From assembly GCF_027595985.1 (NCBI RefSeq), contig NC_073303.1, positions 27,227,347 through 27,291,346 on the forward strand: a stretch of DNA of 64,000 nt, given 5' to 3'. A model generated the notes under the pieces. It saw nothing but the letters and a program-made list of their open reading frames with translations, did no database searches and was not told where the DNA came from. Shown here one piece after another: positions 47,801 through 59,800 of this stretch (positions within the stretch are counted from its first letter, which is position 1; each line of letters begins with the position of its first letter). The DNA is from Sorex araneus (taxonomy: Eukaryota > Chordata > Mammalia > Eulipotyphla > Soricidae). The position numbers were made by a program, and so were the translations under genes.

Positions 47801-50800
47801 GGAGGGACACACCCGCGCCATGTCCAGGGTAAAGTTCTCGAAGAGCGTCCAGATGTGGTTGCTGGTGTAGATCTCCTTCATCTCCACCTCGGTGTCCACG
47901 TAGCAGTGGTTCACGAAGTTCACGTAGGCCATCTTCACCTGCACGCACGGGGGTCAGGCCCGCGCCCGCCCCGCGCCCCGCCCCGCGCCCGCCCCGCGCC
48001 CCGCCCCGCGCCCCGCCCCGAGACCGCCCCGCGCCCTCCCGCTGCCTGGGCCCGCCCCGTGCCCACCTCGGTGATGCAGTCCTCGTGGGTCACCACGGAC
48101 ACCACGTCCTCCAGGGGCAGCAGGGACGTGCACTTGATCTCCGTGTACACGTTCTTGCCCTCGGCGCAGGCGGCCAGCAGGTCCACCAGGGAGATGTGGT
48201 ACATGAGGGGGCTGTGGTCCTCCACGCCGTCCCGCGCGGCCTTCATCATGTCCAGCAGGTGGGCCAGCGAGGCTTTGTCGTTGTAGAACACGACCACGTC
48301 GTCGCCCGCGTTGGTCAGCTGCGCGTGGGGGCACAGGGCGGCACCCGGCTGAGCCCCTCCCCTCTCCCGTGCGTCCCTGGGATGGGGACCCCACCTCCCG
48401 AGTACTCAGGAAAGCCTCCCCTGCCCCCAGGGCAAGAAGCCCACTTGGAACCCCGTCAGGCAAGGCACTTCCTCCAGGAAGCCCCTGCCAATCCCGCCCC
48501 TGCACTCCCAGGTCAGGTTGACTTCCCATGTTCTGGGCTGCGTCTGCAGTGTGGTGCTGGGGACAGGCCCCAGGGTCTCCACTCTCCAGGCAAGTGACCT
48601 CCCCGGGAGCCACGTCCCAGGCCCAGACAGGGCACGTGTCCCTGAGCTCTGCTGGACACTGCTCTGAGTCCCCCATGCCCTGCCCCCCCAACCCCATGCC
48701 ATAGCCCCCAGCCCTCACCTCAGTCATGATCATGTCCTGGCACTTCTTGACGTACTTGCCCTCGGCCTTGATGACGGTGTGCAGGAAGTCCAGGTACTGC
48801 ACGTGGCGGCCGTGCGTGGCCAGCAGGTGCACGAAGTGCTGCAGCACCGGCTCGCTGATGTCCGAGCAGAGCTGGTAGTTGTTCAGGAAGATGTGCTGCA
48901 TGGTCTCCGCCTCCAGGAGCTGCGGGGGGCAGGGTCAGGAGGGGCTGCAAGCCCACCCGCCACCCGCCCGCCCGCCCGAGGCCGCGCCGCCCTCACCCCA
49001 GGCGTGAGGAAGAGGTGCAGGTGTTTGTGCAGCAGCGCCTGGTTGCCGGGGTTGCCCGCACAGAATTTCTGCAGGAACTGGTGTGTGTAACGCAGGATCT
49101 CCATCATCTTGGCGTCGCCCTGGCGCAGAGAACAGGGACCCGGTGCTGGGCTGCCCCACCAGGCAGGGGGCAGGGCGGGGGAGGGGCACGGAACAGCAGC
49201 ACAAGGCTCAAGGGTCGGAGGATGGGGTCAGAGGTTGAGGGTCAGAGGTTGAGGGGAGGCTGGAGTGAGTGGGGATCAAGGGTCAAAAGGGTGGTACATC
49301 TGCGGCGATGCCTGAGGTGGTGTCAGCATCCGGGGTCAGGGGGAGGCCTGAGATATGTCAAGTATGCAATGAAGGGTGAAGGGTTAAGACGGGTTGGGTT
49401 GGAGTCAGGACTAGGGTGGGCCTGGGGACGGTCCAGGGTAAGAGGTCCCAGGGTGAGAGGCTAGGGCTAGGGTCACAGTGAGGACAGAGGTTGGGGTCAG
49501 ATTAGTGTCAACATGGATTAAGGTCAGCAGGCTGCAAGTCAAAGGTTTATATGAAGCCGAGGTGGTCCAAGAACGATACAGCAGGGGAGGGCGTTTGTCT
49601 TGCACACAGCTGGCCCGGGTTTGATCCCCGGCATTCCATATGGCCTCCCGAGCCTGCCAGGAGTAATTCCTGAGTGCAGGACGAGGAGTAACTCCTGAGG
49701 ACTGCGGGTATAGCCCCAAAACAAACAGAAAAAATTTAAAAATAAAACTGAGGGGCTGGAGCGATAGCACAGCGGGTAGGGCATTTGCCTTGCACACGGC
49801 CAACCCGGGTTCAATTCCCAGCATCCCATATGGTCCCCTGAGCACGGCCAGGGGTAATTCCTGAGTGCAGAGCCAGGAGTAACCCTTGTGCATCGCCGGG
49901 TGTGACCCAAAAAGCAAAAGAAAAAAATTTTTTAAATAAATAAATAAAATAAAAAAGCTGAGCTGAGGTCAGGCTCCCTAAACTGGGAGGACATGTTCTT
50001 CACACAGAAGGCCCAGATCCAGCCCCCACCACTGCATGACACCCCAGGAACGGTCCGGAGCAGGGCCGGAGAGACAGTACAGTGGGGAGGGAGTTTGCCT
50101 TGCATGCAGCAGACCCAGGTTCAATCCTGGGACCCATATGATCCCCCTGAGCACCCCCAGGAATAGTTTCTGAGCACAGAGCCTGGAGTGACTCCTGAGC
50201 ATCTCTGGGCGAGTGACCCCAAAACACGATACAAAAAAGAATGGGCGACGAAAGTTTTTAAATAAGTGAAATGAAGCGGAGATGGCCCTGATTAGGCCAG
50301 AGAAGGGGAAGGAAGCTGGGGTCAGGGTCAAAAGTCAACCTGAGATCAAGTCGAGGCCTACGGGGATGGGACTGAGAGGGTGGCGGGCACTGACGCGGGG
50401 GTCAAGGTGTGGGGGCGCGAGGCGGGGGCTGGCACGGGGAGCCTGTGGGACAGGGGCACCTTGTCGTAGGGGATCTGCAGCAGGTCCAGCATGACCTTGT
50501 GGGCGTCCATGTTCTTGAGTAGCCGCTGCTGCTTCTTCCGCATCTGCTCCCCAACACCGCACATCCTGTTCAGTCGCTCCAGGATCTGGGGGGGGGGAAC
50601 AGGGGTGAGCCCCGGGGCCCCTCCCCCCACTGAGCTCCAGCTCACAGCAGGGACGGGAAGGCGGAGGGCTGAGGCTATCCGTCACGTGCGAGCCGGAACC
50701 CGCTGCAGCCTCCTCCGTGTCAGCCCCCAGAGTCCCCCAGCGCGAGACTCGTCCCATCTGGCAGGGCGGCTCTCGCGGCCCAGGGACAGGCTGGACGATG

Positions 50801-53800
50801 TCTCGTCTGCCCGGGCCCCGCACTCACGCCCTTGACGATCTGGTAGTTCTCACTGCTCTTCTCCCCAGGCGGCGGCAGGAAGCCCTCCTCGTCCGTGGGC
50901 CTCTGGGGACGCGGGGGGACAGGTCAGCGAGGCCCCGCCCACACAGCGCCCGGGGGCCACCCTCTCACCTCCTTTTTTTGGTTGTATTTTGTTTTGGGGC
51001 CACACTGGGAAACGCTCAGAGATCGTTCCTGGGTCTGCACTCAGGAATCACTCGTGGCAGTGCTCAGGGGACCATACGGGATGCCGGGGATTGAATGTGG
51101 GTCGGCCGCGTGCAAGGCAAGCGCCCAACCCGCTGTGCTATCACTCCAGTCCCCCTCCTGGCCATTCTTGGGGTATCATGCAGTCGTGGGGGTTGAGTCG
51201 GGGCCCCCGTGTGTAGAACACGTCCTCCAGTTTGGGGAGCCTGACCCTCAGCTTCGTTTTCTTTTCTTTCTGTTTGGGGGCCACACCCGGCAGTGTGCAG
51301 GGGTTAGTCCTGGCCCTGCCCTCAGGGATCACTCCTGGCAGGGTTTGGGGGACCCAATCGGGGATGCTGGGGATTGAACCTGGGTCAGGTGCCTGCAAGG
51401 CAAGCACCCCTCCTGCCGTCCTACTGCGCGCCAGCCCCCCACTGACCTCCTTCTTGTCTTTGGCCGCGCCAGCCTCCACCTCCTCGCCCTTGCCGCTGCC
51501 CTTCTTGTCCACCCACAGCTCCGACTTCTCCACCATGGTCCGCAGGCGGTCCAGCTCCGACTTGATCACTTTGTAGTTCTCCACGTCCTGGGCTGAGATC
51601 AGCAGCTGCACCTGGAGGCCGAGCACACGCGTGGCTGGTGAGCCAGGAGACACTGCCCATGGGGGCACCGCGTGTGGAGGCACGCAGCTGACCACGGTCC
51701 AGCCCTCTCCCCCCCAACCCCCACTGCTATGCACTGAACCAACGCCAATGCCTACTTAGCACGGATGGTGCTACCATAAGGATGCCGCTTCCAGGAAGCC
51801 CTTGTGGATGACCAGACCTCCCTGCCTGCCCGGCACACACTGACTTTGGTTACCCGCTGACTCTTGCCACCTGCTGCCAGACCCTGAGCCAGGCGGGACA
51901 AAGCATTCTGGCATCCCTAGGGGCCTCCCCAAAGAGGGGCACGACCGCTGATCCCCACCTTCCTGCCCTGTGGATCCTAATTTCCCCTTTCCAGGGCCCA
52001 AGCGGTAGGCCGCTTGCCTTGCACACAGACAACCCGGGTTCAGCCCTGGCATCCCATACGGTCCCTGAGCCCTCCCAGGAGTAATTCCCGACTGCAGAGC
52101 CAGGAGAGACCCCTGTGCATCGCTGGATGTGGCCCAAAAACAAAAGCAAAAAACCCCCTTCCACGAGGGGAAGCAGAGAGACCACACAGTCTGCGGGAAC
52201 GCCACAGCCTGGTGCTCCGTACCTGCTACGAGGTGAACACCCGCAAAATGCCCCCGGCAGAGCCCACCTGGCGGGCAGCATGGAGGAGTCCCCGCGGTGC
52301 TGGCCCAGACCCGGCGAAGCCCGACTCGGCCGCTGAATGCAAACCACAGCTCTCGGCCCGGGGGCGCGCGGTGGGGCCTGCACCCAGGAAACACGGCACG
52401 CCACACGCAGGCGGCCACTGAGGGGCGCAGGGACACCAGGTGGCCAGAACCCAGCCTCACCTCACAGAGCTCAACAGGGCAAAAGCCCCCAAACGTGAGC
52501 CCCGCGGGGAGCCCCCTCCTCACTGTCCTGTGCTTTAGGCTGTAATGTATTCATTTATTCCTGATGAAGACTCCATGAGCGTCACAATAGAATCGTTTCG
52601 GGCTGAAATGTCCCAACACTGACCCCCCTACCAGTGCTCCCGGGGGCCCAGTCAGCCCTAGCCGCTGGGTGGCAGGCGTAGGACTAACGTCTGTGTGTCC
52701 GTTTGCTTGTTTTGGGGCCACACCTGGTGAGGCTCAGCCTTACCCCTGGCGCTGCACTCAGGGGACCCTGCGGGAGGCCGGGATGGAGGCCGGGCCAGAG
52801 GCCGGGCCGGGTCCCCGCTGTCCCACGGCCCCGGCGCCCGGGCAGTACCTGCTTGAAGGTGTGCATGGCCTCCTGGCGCTGGCTGAAGTGCTTGAAGAGC
52901 AGCTGCAGGGCCCCCGAGACGAGCGGCGCGTAGTTGTGCATGGTGAGGTGGATGAGCACGCGCAGGAACATGCGGCCGCCCTCGTCGTCCACCTCGAGCA
53001 TGCTGCTCGTCTTCCTGCGGCGGGAGCGGCGTGCTCAGCCCGGGCAGGGCCGCGCCGGCTAGGAACCGCGGCCCCCTCGGAAACAGCCACTCCCCGGGAC
53101 CCCCAAGGTCCCCGGATGAAGCAAGAGGAGGAGGAGCTCTTCCCACGGGACCCACAGATACCCCCGGGGCACTCCGGGGGGCTCGGACGGAGCCGAGCAC
53201 GACGCCATTTTTTGTCTCTTTGGGTGGAGCTCAGGGCTGACGCCTGGCTCTGCACTCAGGAATGACTCCTGCTGGGGCACACGGGATGCCGGGGATGGAA
53301 CCCAGGTCAGCCGTGTGCGAGGCAAGCGCCCTCCCCGCTGTGCTGTCACTCCTGGGCCTGTGCTCACTCACCACGGACCTAACCTCCGTGGAGCACTTCC
53401 TTCCACGGGGAAAAACTCGAGCGGCACCTGTGACATCATCACCCCGAAAGGTCATAGATTTGGGGCCAGAGAGAGAGTACAGTGCAGGGAAGGCTCTCGC
53501 CTTGCACATGGCTGACCTGGATTTAATCCCCAACTCTGGTCCCAGGAGCCCTGCCAGGAGTGATCCCTGAGTGGAGCCGGGAGTAAGATTTGAGTACAGC
53601 TGGATGTGGCAAAAATAAACAGAGATGCTTTAGTGTTTTGTTGTTTGTTGGATATCATTGGTTTGTCGTGCTCCCCTTGCCACTAGGAGCTTAGGTTTAT
53701 CAGTCACACCCATCAAAGTGCTCCCGAGTCACTCCCATTCCTTTGTTAATTTTAATGCAAATAGGAGAATTAATAATTTCCTGAATCTGTGCATTTTCTT

Positions 53801-56800
53801 GAAAATGTCTTTCAGCTGCTGTATATGGCTCTCTTTGAGGTAGATTCAAAAATTTTAAAGATAACAATGACAAGGAGTCAAACGGGACATACCTCTTTTT
53901 TTTTTTTTTTAAACAACCTCCCTGGTGTGGCGCCCCTTTCTTTTTATTTTTGTGTTTTACACAGTTGTTGTTTTTAAAATGGGGGGAGCATTGGCTGTCA
54001 CCTTGCCATGCGGGTTTCAATAAAGCTTTGTAAAGAAAAAAAATAATAAAAATAAATAAATAAGGGGCTGGAGTGATAGCACAGCAGGTAGGACTTTTGC
54101 CTTGCATGCGGCCGACCCGGGTTCGATTCCCAGCATCCCATATGGTCCCCTGAGCACGGCCAGGAGTAATTCCTGAGTGCAGAGCCAGGAGTCACCCCTG
54201 TGCATCGCCAGGTGTGACCCAAAAAGAAAAATAAGTAAATAATGGGGCTGGAGTGATAGCACAGCGGGTAGGGCATTTGCCTTGCACGCGGCCAACCCGG
54301 GTTCGATTCCCAGCATCCCACATGGTCTCCTGAGCACCGCCAAGGGTGATTCCTGAGTGTAAAGCCAGGAGTAACCCCTGTGCATCGCCAGGTGTGACCC
54401 AAAAAGCAAAAAAAAAAAAAAGTAAATAAGTTAATTAATTAATTAATTAAATGGGGGGAGCAGAGAAACAGTACCGTGTGCCGGGAGCTTGCCATGCATG
54501 TGGCCAACCTAGGTTCAATCCCTGGCACCCCATATGGTCCCCCAAGCACTGCCAGGGGTAACCCCTCAGTGCAGAGCCAAGCGTAAGTCCTGAGCACCAC
54601 TGGGTGCTAAAAACAAAAAGCACCACTCGGTGCCAAAAACAAAAAGATCTGATATCTCCTCATCACCTCCAAGTTGTTCCCGAAATCACAAAAGAGCCTT
54701 TACCCGCCTCACTACAGGAGGTTGGGGCGCTAATCATGCCTGCCAATGCGGCTCCCCCTTCGCTGTATGAACACAGTCGCGGGCACACCTACTGCTTCCA
54801 AGCCCTAGAACTGACCCCGGTGCCTGCGCTGTGTGGGTGTGGGAACGCCGCTGAGGGAAGCCTGCCTCGGAGACCCCCCTCTCGGACCACGCGGGTTTCC
54901 TGCCTTCACCCCGTCCTCCTAGTCTAAATAAAGGCTGCGTCTGGAGCAAGAGTACAGTGGGGAGGGCATCTGCTTGCACGTGGCCGACCCAGGTTCAATC
55001 CCTGGCACCCCTGTGGTCCCTGAGCACTGCAAAGAATGAGCCCTGAGCATTGCCGGGCGTGGCCTAAGACCAAAATAAACAATAAAAATGCTACTGAGAA
55101 GGGGTCCAAGGCTTCAGCAGATGCCTGTGGCATGGCAGTTACGAGTCCCCAACTCTGGGTGATCTCTCCCCACTCCAGGACGCTGCCCGACAGCCCCACA
55201 CCCCTGCCCGGCCGGGGACACGACATCCTTTGTTGTGACCAAATCCAGCGTGCTCACACCAGGGCCCTGACATGGAGCCCAGGTTTGGGGGGGTGGGGGG
55301 CGGTCGGAGCTCAGAGCCAGAGGTCAGAGCCACAGAGCAGGGCCTGGCAGAGGGAGGGGTGGCTGCACCCCCCCACCATCCCAAGAAGGGTCTGAGGCCT
55401 GTGTGATGCCATTCACCACCCCCGCCTCAATCATAGCCTCACCCGACTCCAAACATGGCCTCCGCCTGCTCCCCGATGCGATCCAGGTTCATGTTGGCGG
55501 CTGTGGGAGCAAGAAAGGTGGGGAGCACGGGAGGGAGGGGCAGAAGGACCCAGCCCCCTCTCTCCCACCCAGGCTGGGTGGGCCCCTTCTGCCCGCCCCT
55601 TTCCCAGAGATGTGGGACCGCCCAGAGCAGGGACAGAGCTGGGGTGGGGGCAGAATCCTGGGCCCGGGTACCCTGGTCATCGCCTGCCACCATGGGCAAG
55701 TCTCTGGGCCTCGGTTTCCCCCATTTAGGGAACAGGGGAAGGCTCTCGCCCTCTGCCCTCCCCACGGCAACTCAGGCGACCGAGAGTGTGGGGACAGAGC
55801 GGGGGTGAGCCTGGGCCTGGGGCGGAGGGGGGCGGGGGGCTCACTGGTGGAGTCGAAGGCGGGGGCGGTGCCGTCGGCCCCACTGTCCTGCATGGGAAAC
55901 ACCTCCACAAACTCCTTCTTGAAGACGGACAGCAGGTAGGAGATGCGGTAATCCAGCCGCACGTTGAGGATGAACTGTGGGGGCGGGCAGGGGGTGAGGG
56001 CCGGCCGGGCAGGAGCACCCCGGGGGGCCCAGAGCCCCTCTCCTGGGGAGCGGGAAGGGAGCCCTCGGGTCTCCGGGTGGACTTGTCTTGTTCCAGACAG
56101 ACCCTAGGGCTCCCCTGGGCCGAGGGGGGGCACCGAGGCCCTTAGGGAGCCGGAGAGGCCTGAGGGGTGCAGGGAGGCGGGAGGGACCCAGTCCCCTCAA
56201 CTGGCCCCTACTCGTGGGCACGGGACTCAGATCAGAAGCCCCCCACCCCCAGAACAAGCTGGAAGCCCCCAGGCCCAGTGCGGCTGGGACCCCTGGGCTC
56301 AGAGCTCCTCGCTCTGTGGGGTGGCAGGCCCCGGGCGGGCCCTCCGGGCAGCAGAGCGGGAAGGACCCTGCCCCTCCCAGCAAGACTTCGTGCCTCAGGG
56401 ACGGCTGGTCCCAGGAGCCCGTGTCGTTAGTGCCCAGGCCAGGCTCCACACCAGCAGCCTCGCGAGACAGCGATGCCGGGGAGCTGGGCCGTGACCCGAG
56501 GGTGCCCAGCCGGCCCCCACCGTCTCCTTCCCGTCAACCCCAGGCCGGGCCGTCACCTGCAGGATCTCCAGGATCTTCAGCTTGGTCTCCATCACCACAA
56601 TGTCTTCATTCTCCTCAAACTTGCTTCTGTCCAGGGACTCGGCGGCCCCGGTGCCCGCAGGCAGGCTGGGGCCGCCAAAGACGGACTGCTTGCGGTTCAG
56701 CACCATGGTGGACATCATCTGGCCCACGCCCTGAATGGACCGCCGCACGTTCTTGCCTGCAGGAGGCAGGGCCATAATGACACAGGGCAGACGCGCCTCA

Positions 56801-59800
56801 CCCACACCTGTTCAGGCTCCTCCTGGAGGGCTCCCTGGAACAGGTGAGCTCTAAGTCAGATCTGGGGGCAGGGGGCAGGGAGGGCAGGGTGTGGGGGGAG
56901 CACAGGGCAAAGGTGAACTACGTGGGAGGTCCGTGAGAACGCTCAGCGCATGGGGAGGTGGGGGAGCCCTGAAAATGAGGTGGTGGTCAGCTTGGCATCT
57001 GGAGTGTCTCTGAAGGCGGGTCCCCGTCTGCCACCCCCGGTCGGCGGAGGAGAGAGACACGCCCACAGAGCCTCACCGCCCGTGTCCTCGTAGGCCTGCA
57101 GCATGGCCGGGGGGCCCTGCACGCAGTCGATGATGCCCAGCAGGGTGCGGGTGAGCCGCAGCAGCTCGCTGAAGCTGTAGAAGCCGAAGTAGATGAGGTT
57201 GTGCGCCAGGCTGACCACCTGCGGACAGGGGGCGGGCCGAGTGAATGGGGCGGAGCCAGCGCGGGGTGGGTGGGGCCGAGTGAATGGGGCGGAGCCAGCA
57301 CGGGGGTGGGGCCGAGTGAACGGGGCGGAGCCGGCATGGAGGCGGGCCGAGTGAATGGGGCGGGGCCACGTGGGGCGGGGCCAGCACAGGGCGGGGCCAG
57401 GCATGCACATAGAAGCAGGGGTCCCCGAAAAGGGTGTCCAGACCCCAACGAAAGAAATTAAGAAGGAAGGAGGGAGGTATATCGTGATTCTTGGTGGTGG
57501 AATATGTGCACTGGTGAAGGGATGGGTGTTTGAGCATTGTATAACTGAGACTTTAACCTGAACGCTTTGTAACTTTCCACATGGTGAATTAATAAAAGAA
57601 TTTAAAAAATAATAATAATAAAATTAAATTAAATTAAAAAAAAAAGAAATGAAGGAGTGTCTGAGGAAGAGATGTTCACAGAGGAGACCACGGAAGCACA
57701 GAAAGGCAGGGGCAGAGGGTGGCAGGGCCCCTGGGTGAGGCGCTGGGAGAGCACCGTCACCCAGACACCAAGAGTGAGCCTCGGGCGTGGGCAGCTGCCG
57801 GTGCCAACCATCCCTTGCTGGCTGGGAGCACTGCACGGTGCTGTAGACCACACTGCCACACGCAGGGTCAGCGCGAGCCCCGGGGCCACCCACCTCAAAG
57901 GTGAGCTTGTTTTTCTCCTCGTTGGCAAAGGGCACAGCCTCGCTGACCACGTTGTTGAGGTAGTCCTCCACGAACTCCATGGTGCTGGCAAACTTGTTCT
58001 TCTTGTCATCCCGGGAGGCATTGAGGTTGGAGTCGTAGCTGGGGGTGTGGAGTGAGGTGTAAGGGGCTCCGAGATCCACCCCCAGCCTGGCCCGGCCCAG
58101 CCCACCCCACCTGCCCATCTCACTCCTTGATGGTGATGGCCGTGGGGATCTCGGTCCAGAGGCGGGCAAACTTGACGGGCGTGACCAGCTCCTGGGGGTC
58201 TCGGTCCACATGCACATGCAGCATCAGATGGCAGAAGGAGGCACGCAGGTCAAAGGGCAGCATCTCGTCGGCCATGCACAGGAAGATGAGGTCGATGCCC
58301 AGCTGCTGGGAGATCTCGTGGATGGCCAGGTACTGCCTGTCCAGGCACATGCGGGCGAAGAGCTTCAGCTGGTACCTGCAGAGCCGGGAGCGAGGTGAGG
58401 ACGCGGCAGGCGGGTGCCGGAGCCTCAGCTCGGGGAGGACTTGAGAGAGAGTGCCAACGGGGCTCTGCAACCGTCGACTGTGACAGTCACGCTTGGGGTC
58501 TGGAAACACAGCCCAGAATCTGGAGGGCTGGCAAGTCTCCCCTTGCTAAGGAAAATGCGTCTGGCTCAGCGAGGTCAGATCACAGAGAGAGCAAGGGCTG
58601 GAAAGTTAGGGGGGACGGAGAGAGGAGCGGGGTGAGAGGGTGCACGGCCAGGGCCAGAGAGGGAGGCAGGGCTGAGAGAGGAAGGAAGGCGAGCAGCCGG
58701 GTGGGGGGGGAAGATGCTCGCGGTGGAGGACCAAGGGAAGCTCTATTTGCATGATTTCCTGCCCAGAGAAGGAAGCGGTGATGTGCCTTGCCACGGATGG
58801 CTCTGCATCCTCAAATGAGACCTTTCCCTCTCTGTGCCCGCCTCCCAGCCTGCCAATGGTTGGGAGGGCAGTCCCCATTTCACAGGGCTACTGCAAGGCA
58901 GGGAGGAGTGAGCGGGTGACGTGCTCTCACAGGGCCTGGTGTTCAGGCAGGCGAGCGTCTGCCGCGCGGTGCCTAGTGTCCTTGGAACACATCCATCTGA
59001 AGCCAGGCTTGGGCTCCCGAGGACGTGGGCTGTGCTGAGCCTGGCGTCGGGGCTACCCCAAGCTACACGCGCTATATCCACTCCCCTGGGGGGGCTGCAG
59101 GCCGGGAGAGCCAGGAGCCCACCCGGAGCCCATACGGCTCGTTGTTCAGCGGGGACCAGCTGAAGACCTCCCAGGGAGGCCAGGTGGCCGGAAGCTGTGC
59201 AGGAGGGGTGGGGCCGGGCCGGGGCACCTGTAGTAGCTGAGCACATTCTCGTCGTGGGCATTGCCGGCGCGTGCCTCCTGGGCCAGCTGGCGCACACTCT
59301 TCTCGTGGTGCTCGTTGTTCTTGTCGGTCCAAGTGAGCCACACCTCCTCCTCGGAGTACTCGATGCTCAGGTACTCGTGGGACTGGGCCATCTCCTTCAG
59401 GGGCCGGAGCCTGCAAACCACGGGATGGGGGATCAGGCCCGGACCCTCTGCCACGTGGAACGCAGCGCCAGCCTGGCACCCCAAACAGACCCTGAGCTCT
59501 GGCAGGGGAGGCCGCCGCTCACTCTGCTGTGTCCTCGTCCCTCCCTCCCTCCCCCTGTACTGCCATGCGCAGGCCGGGCACATGGGGAGCACTGCACAGA
59601 TCTGCAGAGAGCTCTGGGACCAGGTCTGGCTGAACCCGGTGTGCCCGAGCTCCAAAGCAGCTGGGAGCCCTGGGTGCGGGCTGCCAAGGCAGCGGGCGCC
59701 TCTCAGCGCCTCACTCACTCGGTCTGGATGAGGATGTCGCTATTCTTTGGGTCCAGCACACACTTGCAGATGAGCTCCTGGGTGACGGGGATGGCGATGT

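Larger units (their letters stand above)
49120..50459. other. ITPR3 intron with a SINE cluster
   Basis: It holds two SINEs in series (49557-49748, 49753-49950), an older related fragment (about 49983-50062) and a third SINE (50063-50245). The first 400 bp contain degenerate 'ggtcagaggttgagg' repeats. Confidence 0.7.
51612..52848. other. ITPR3 intron, 1.2 kb
   Basis: It contains a SINE (51992-52155) and an antisense SINE fragment (52697-52790). The remainder is unique-looking sequence. Confidence 0.65.
53015..55442. other. ITPR3 intron, 2.4 kb, largely retroposed DNA
   Basis: It carries six SINEs, a retrocopy-like AT-rich unit ending in AATAAA plus poly(A) (53640-54060) and a further unit ending in AATAAA (54646-54945). 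It is the most repeat-rich intron in the window. Confidence 0.75.

Noticed and set aside
54064-54240. Possible tRNA genes (A/B-box-like gggttcgattcc)
   Set aside because: These are internal promoter remnants of the tRNA-derived SINE; no cloverleaf with a proper anticodon stem was seen.
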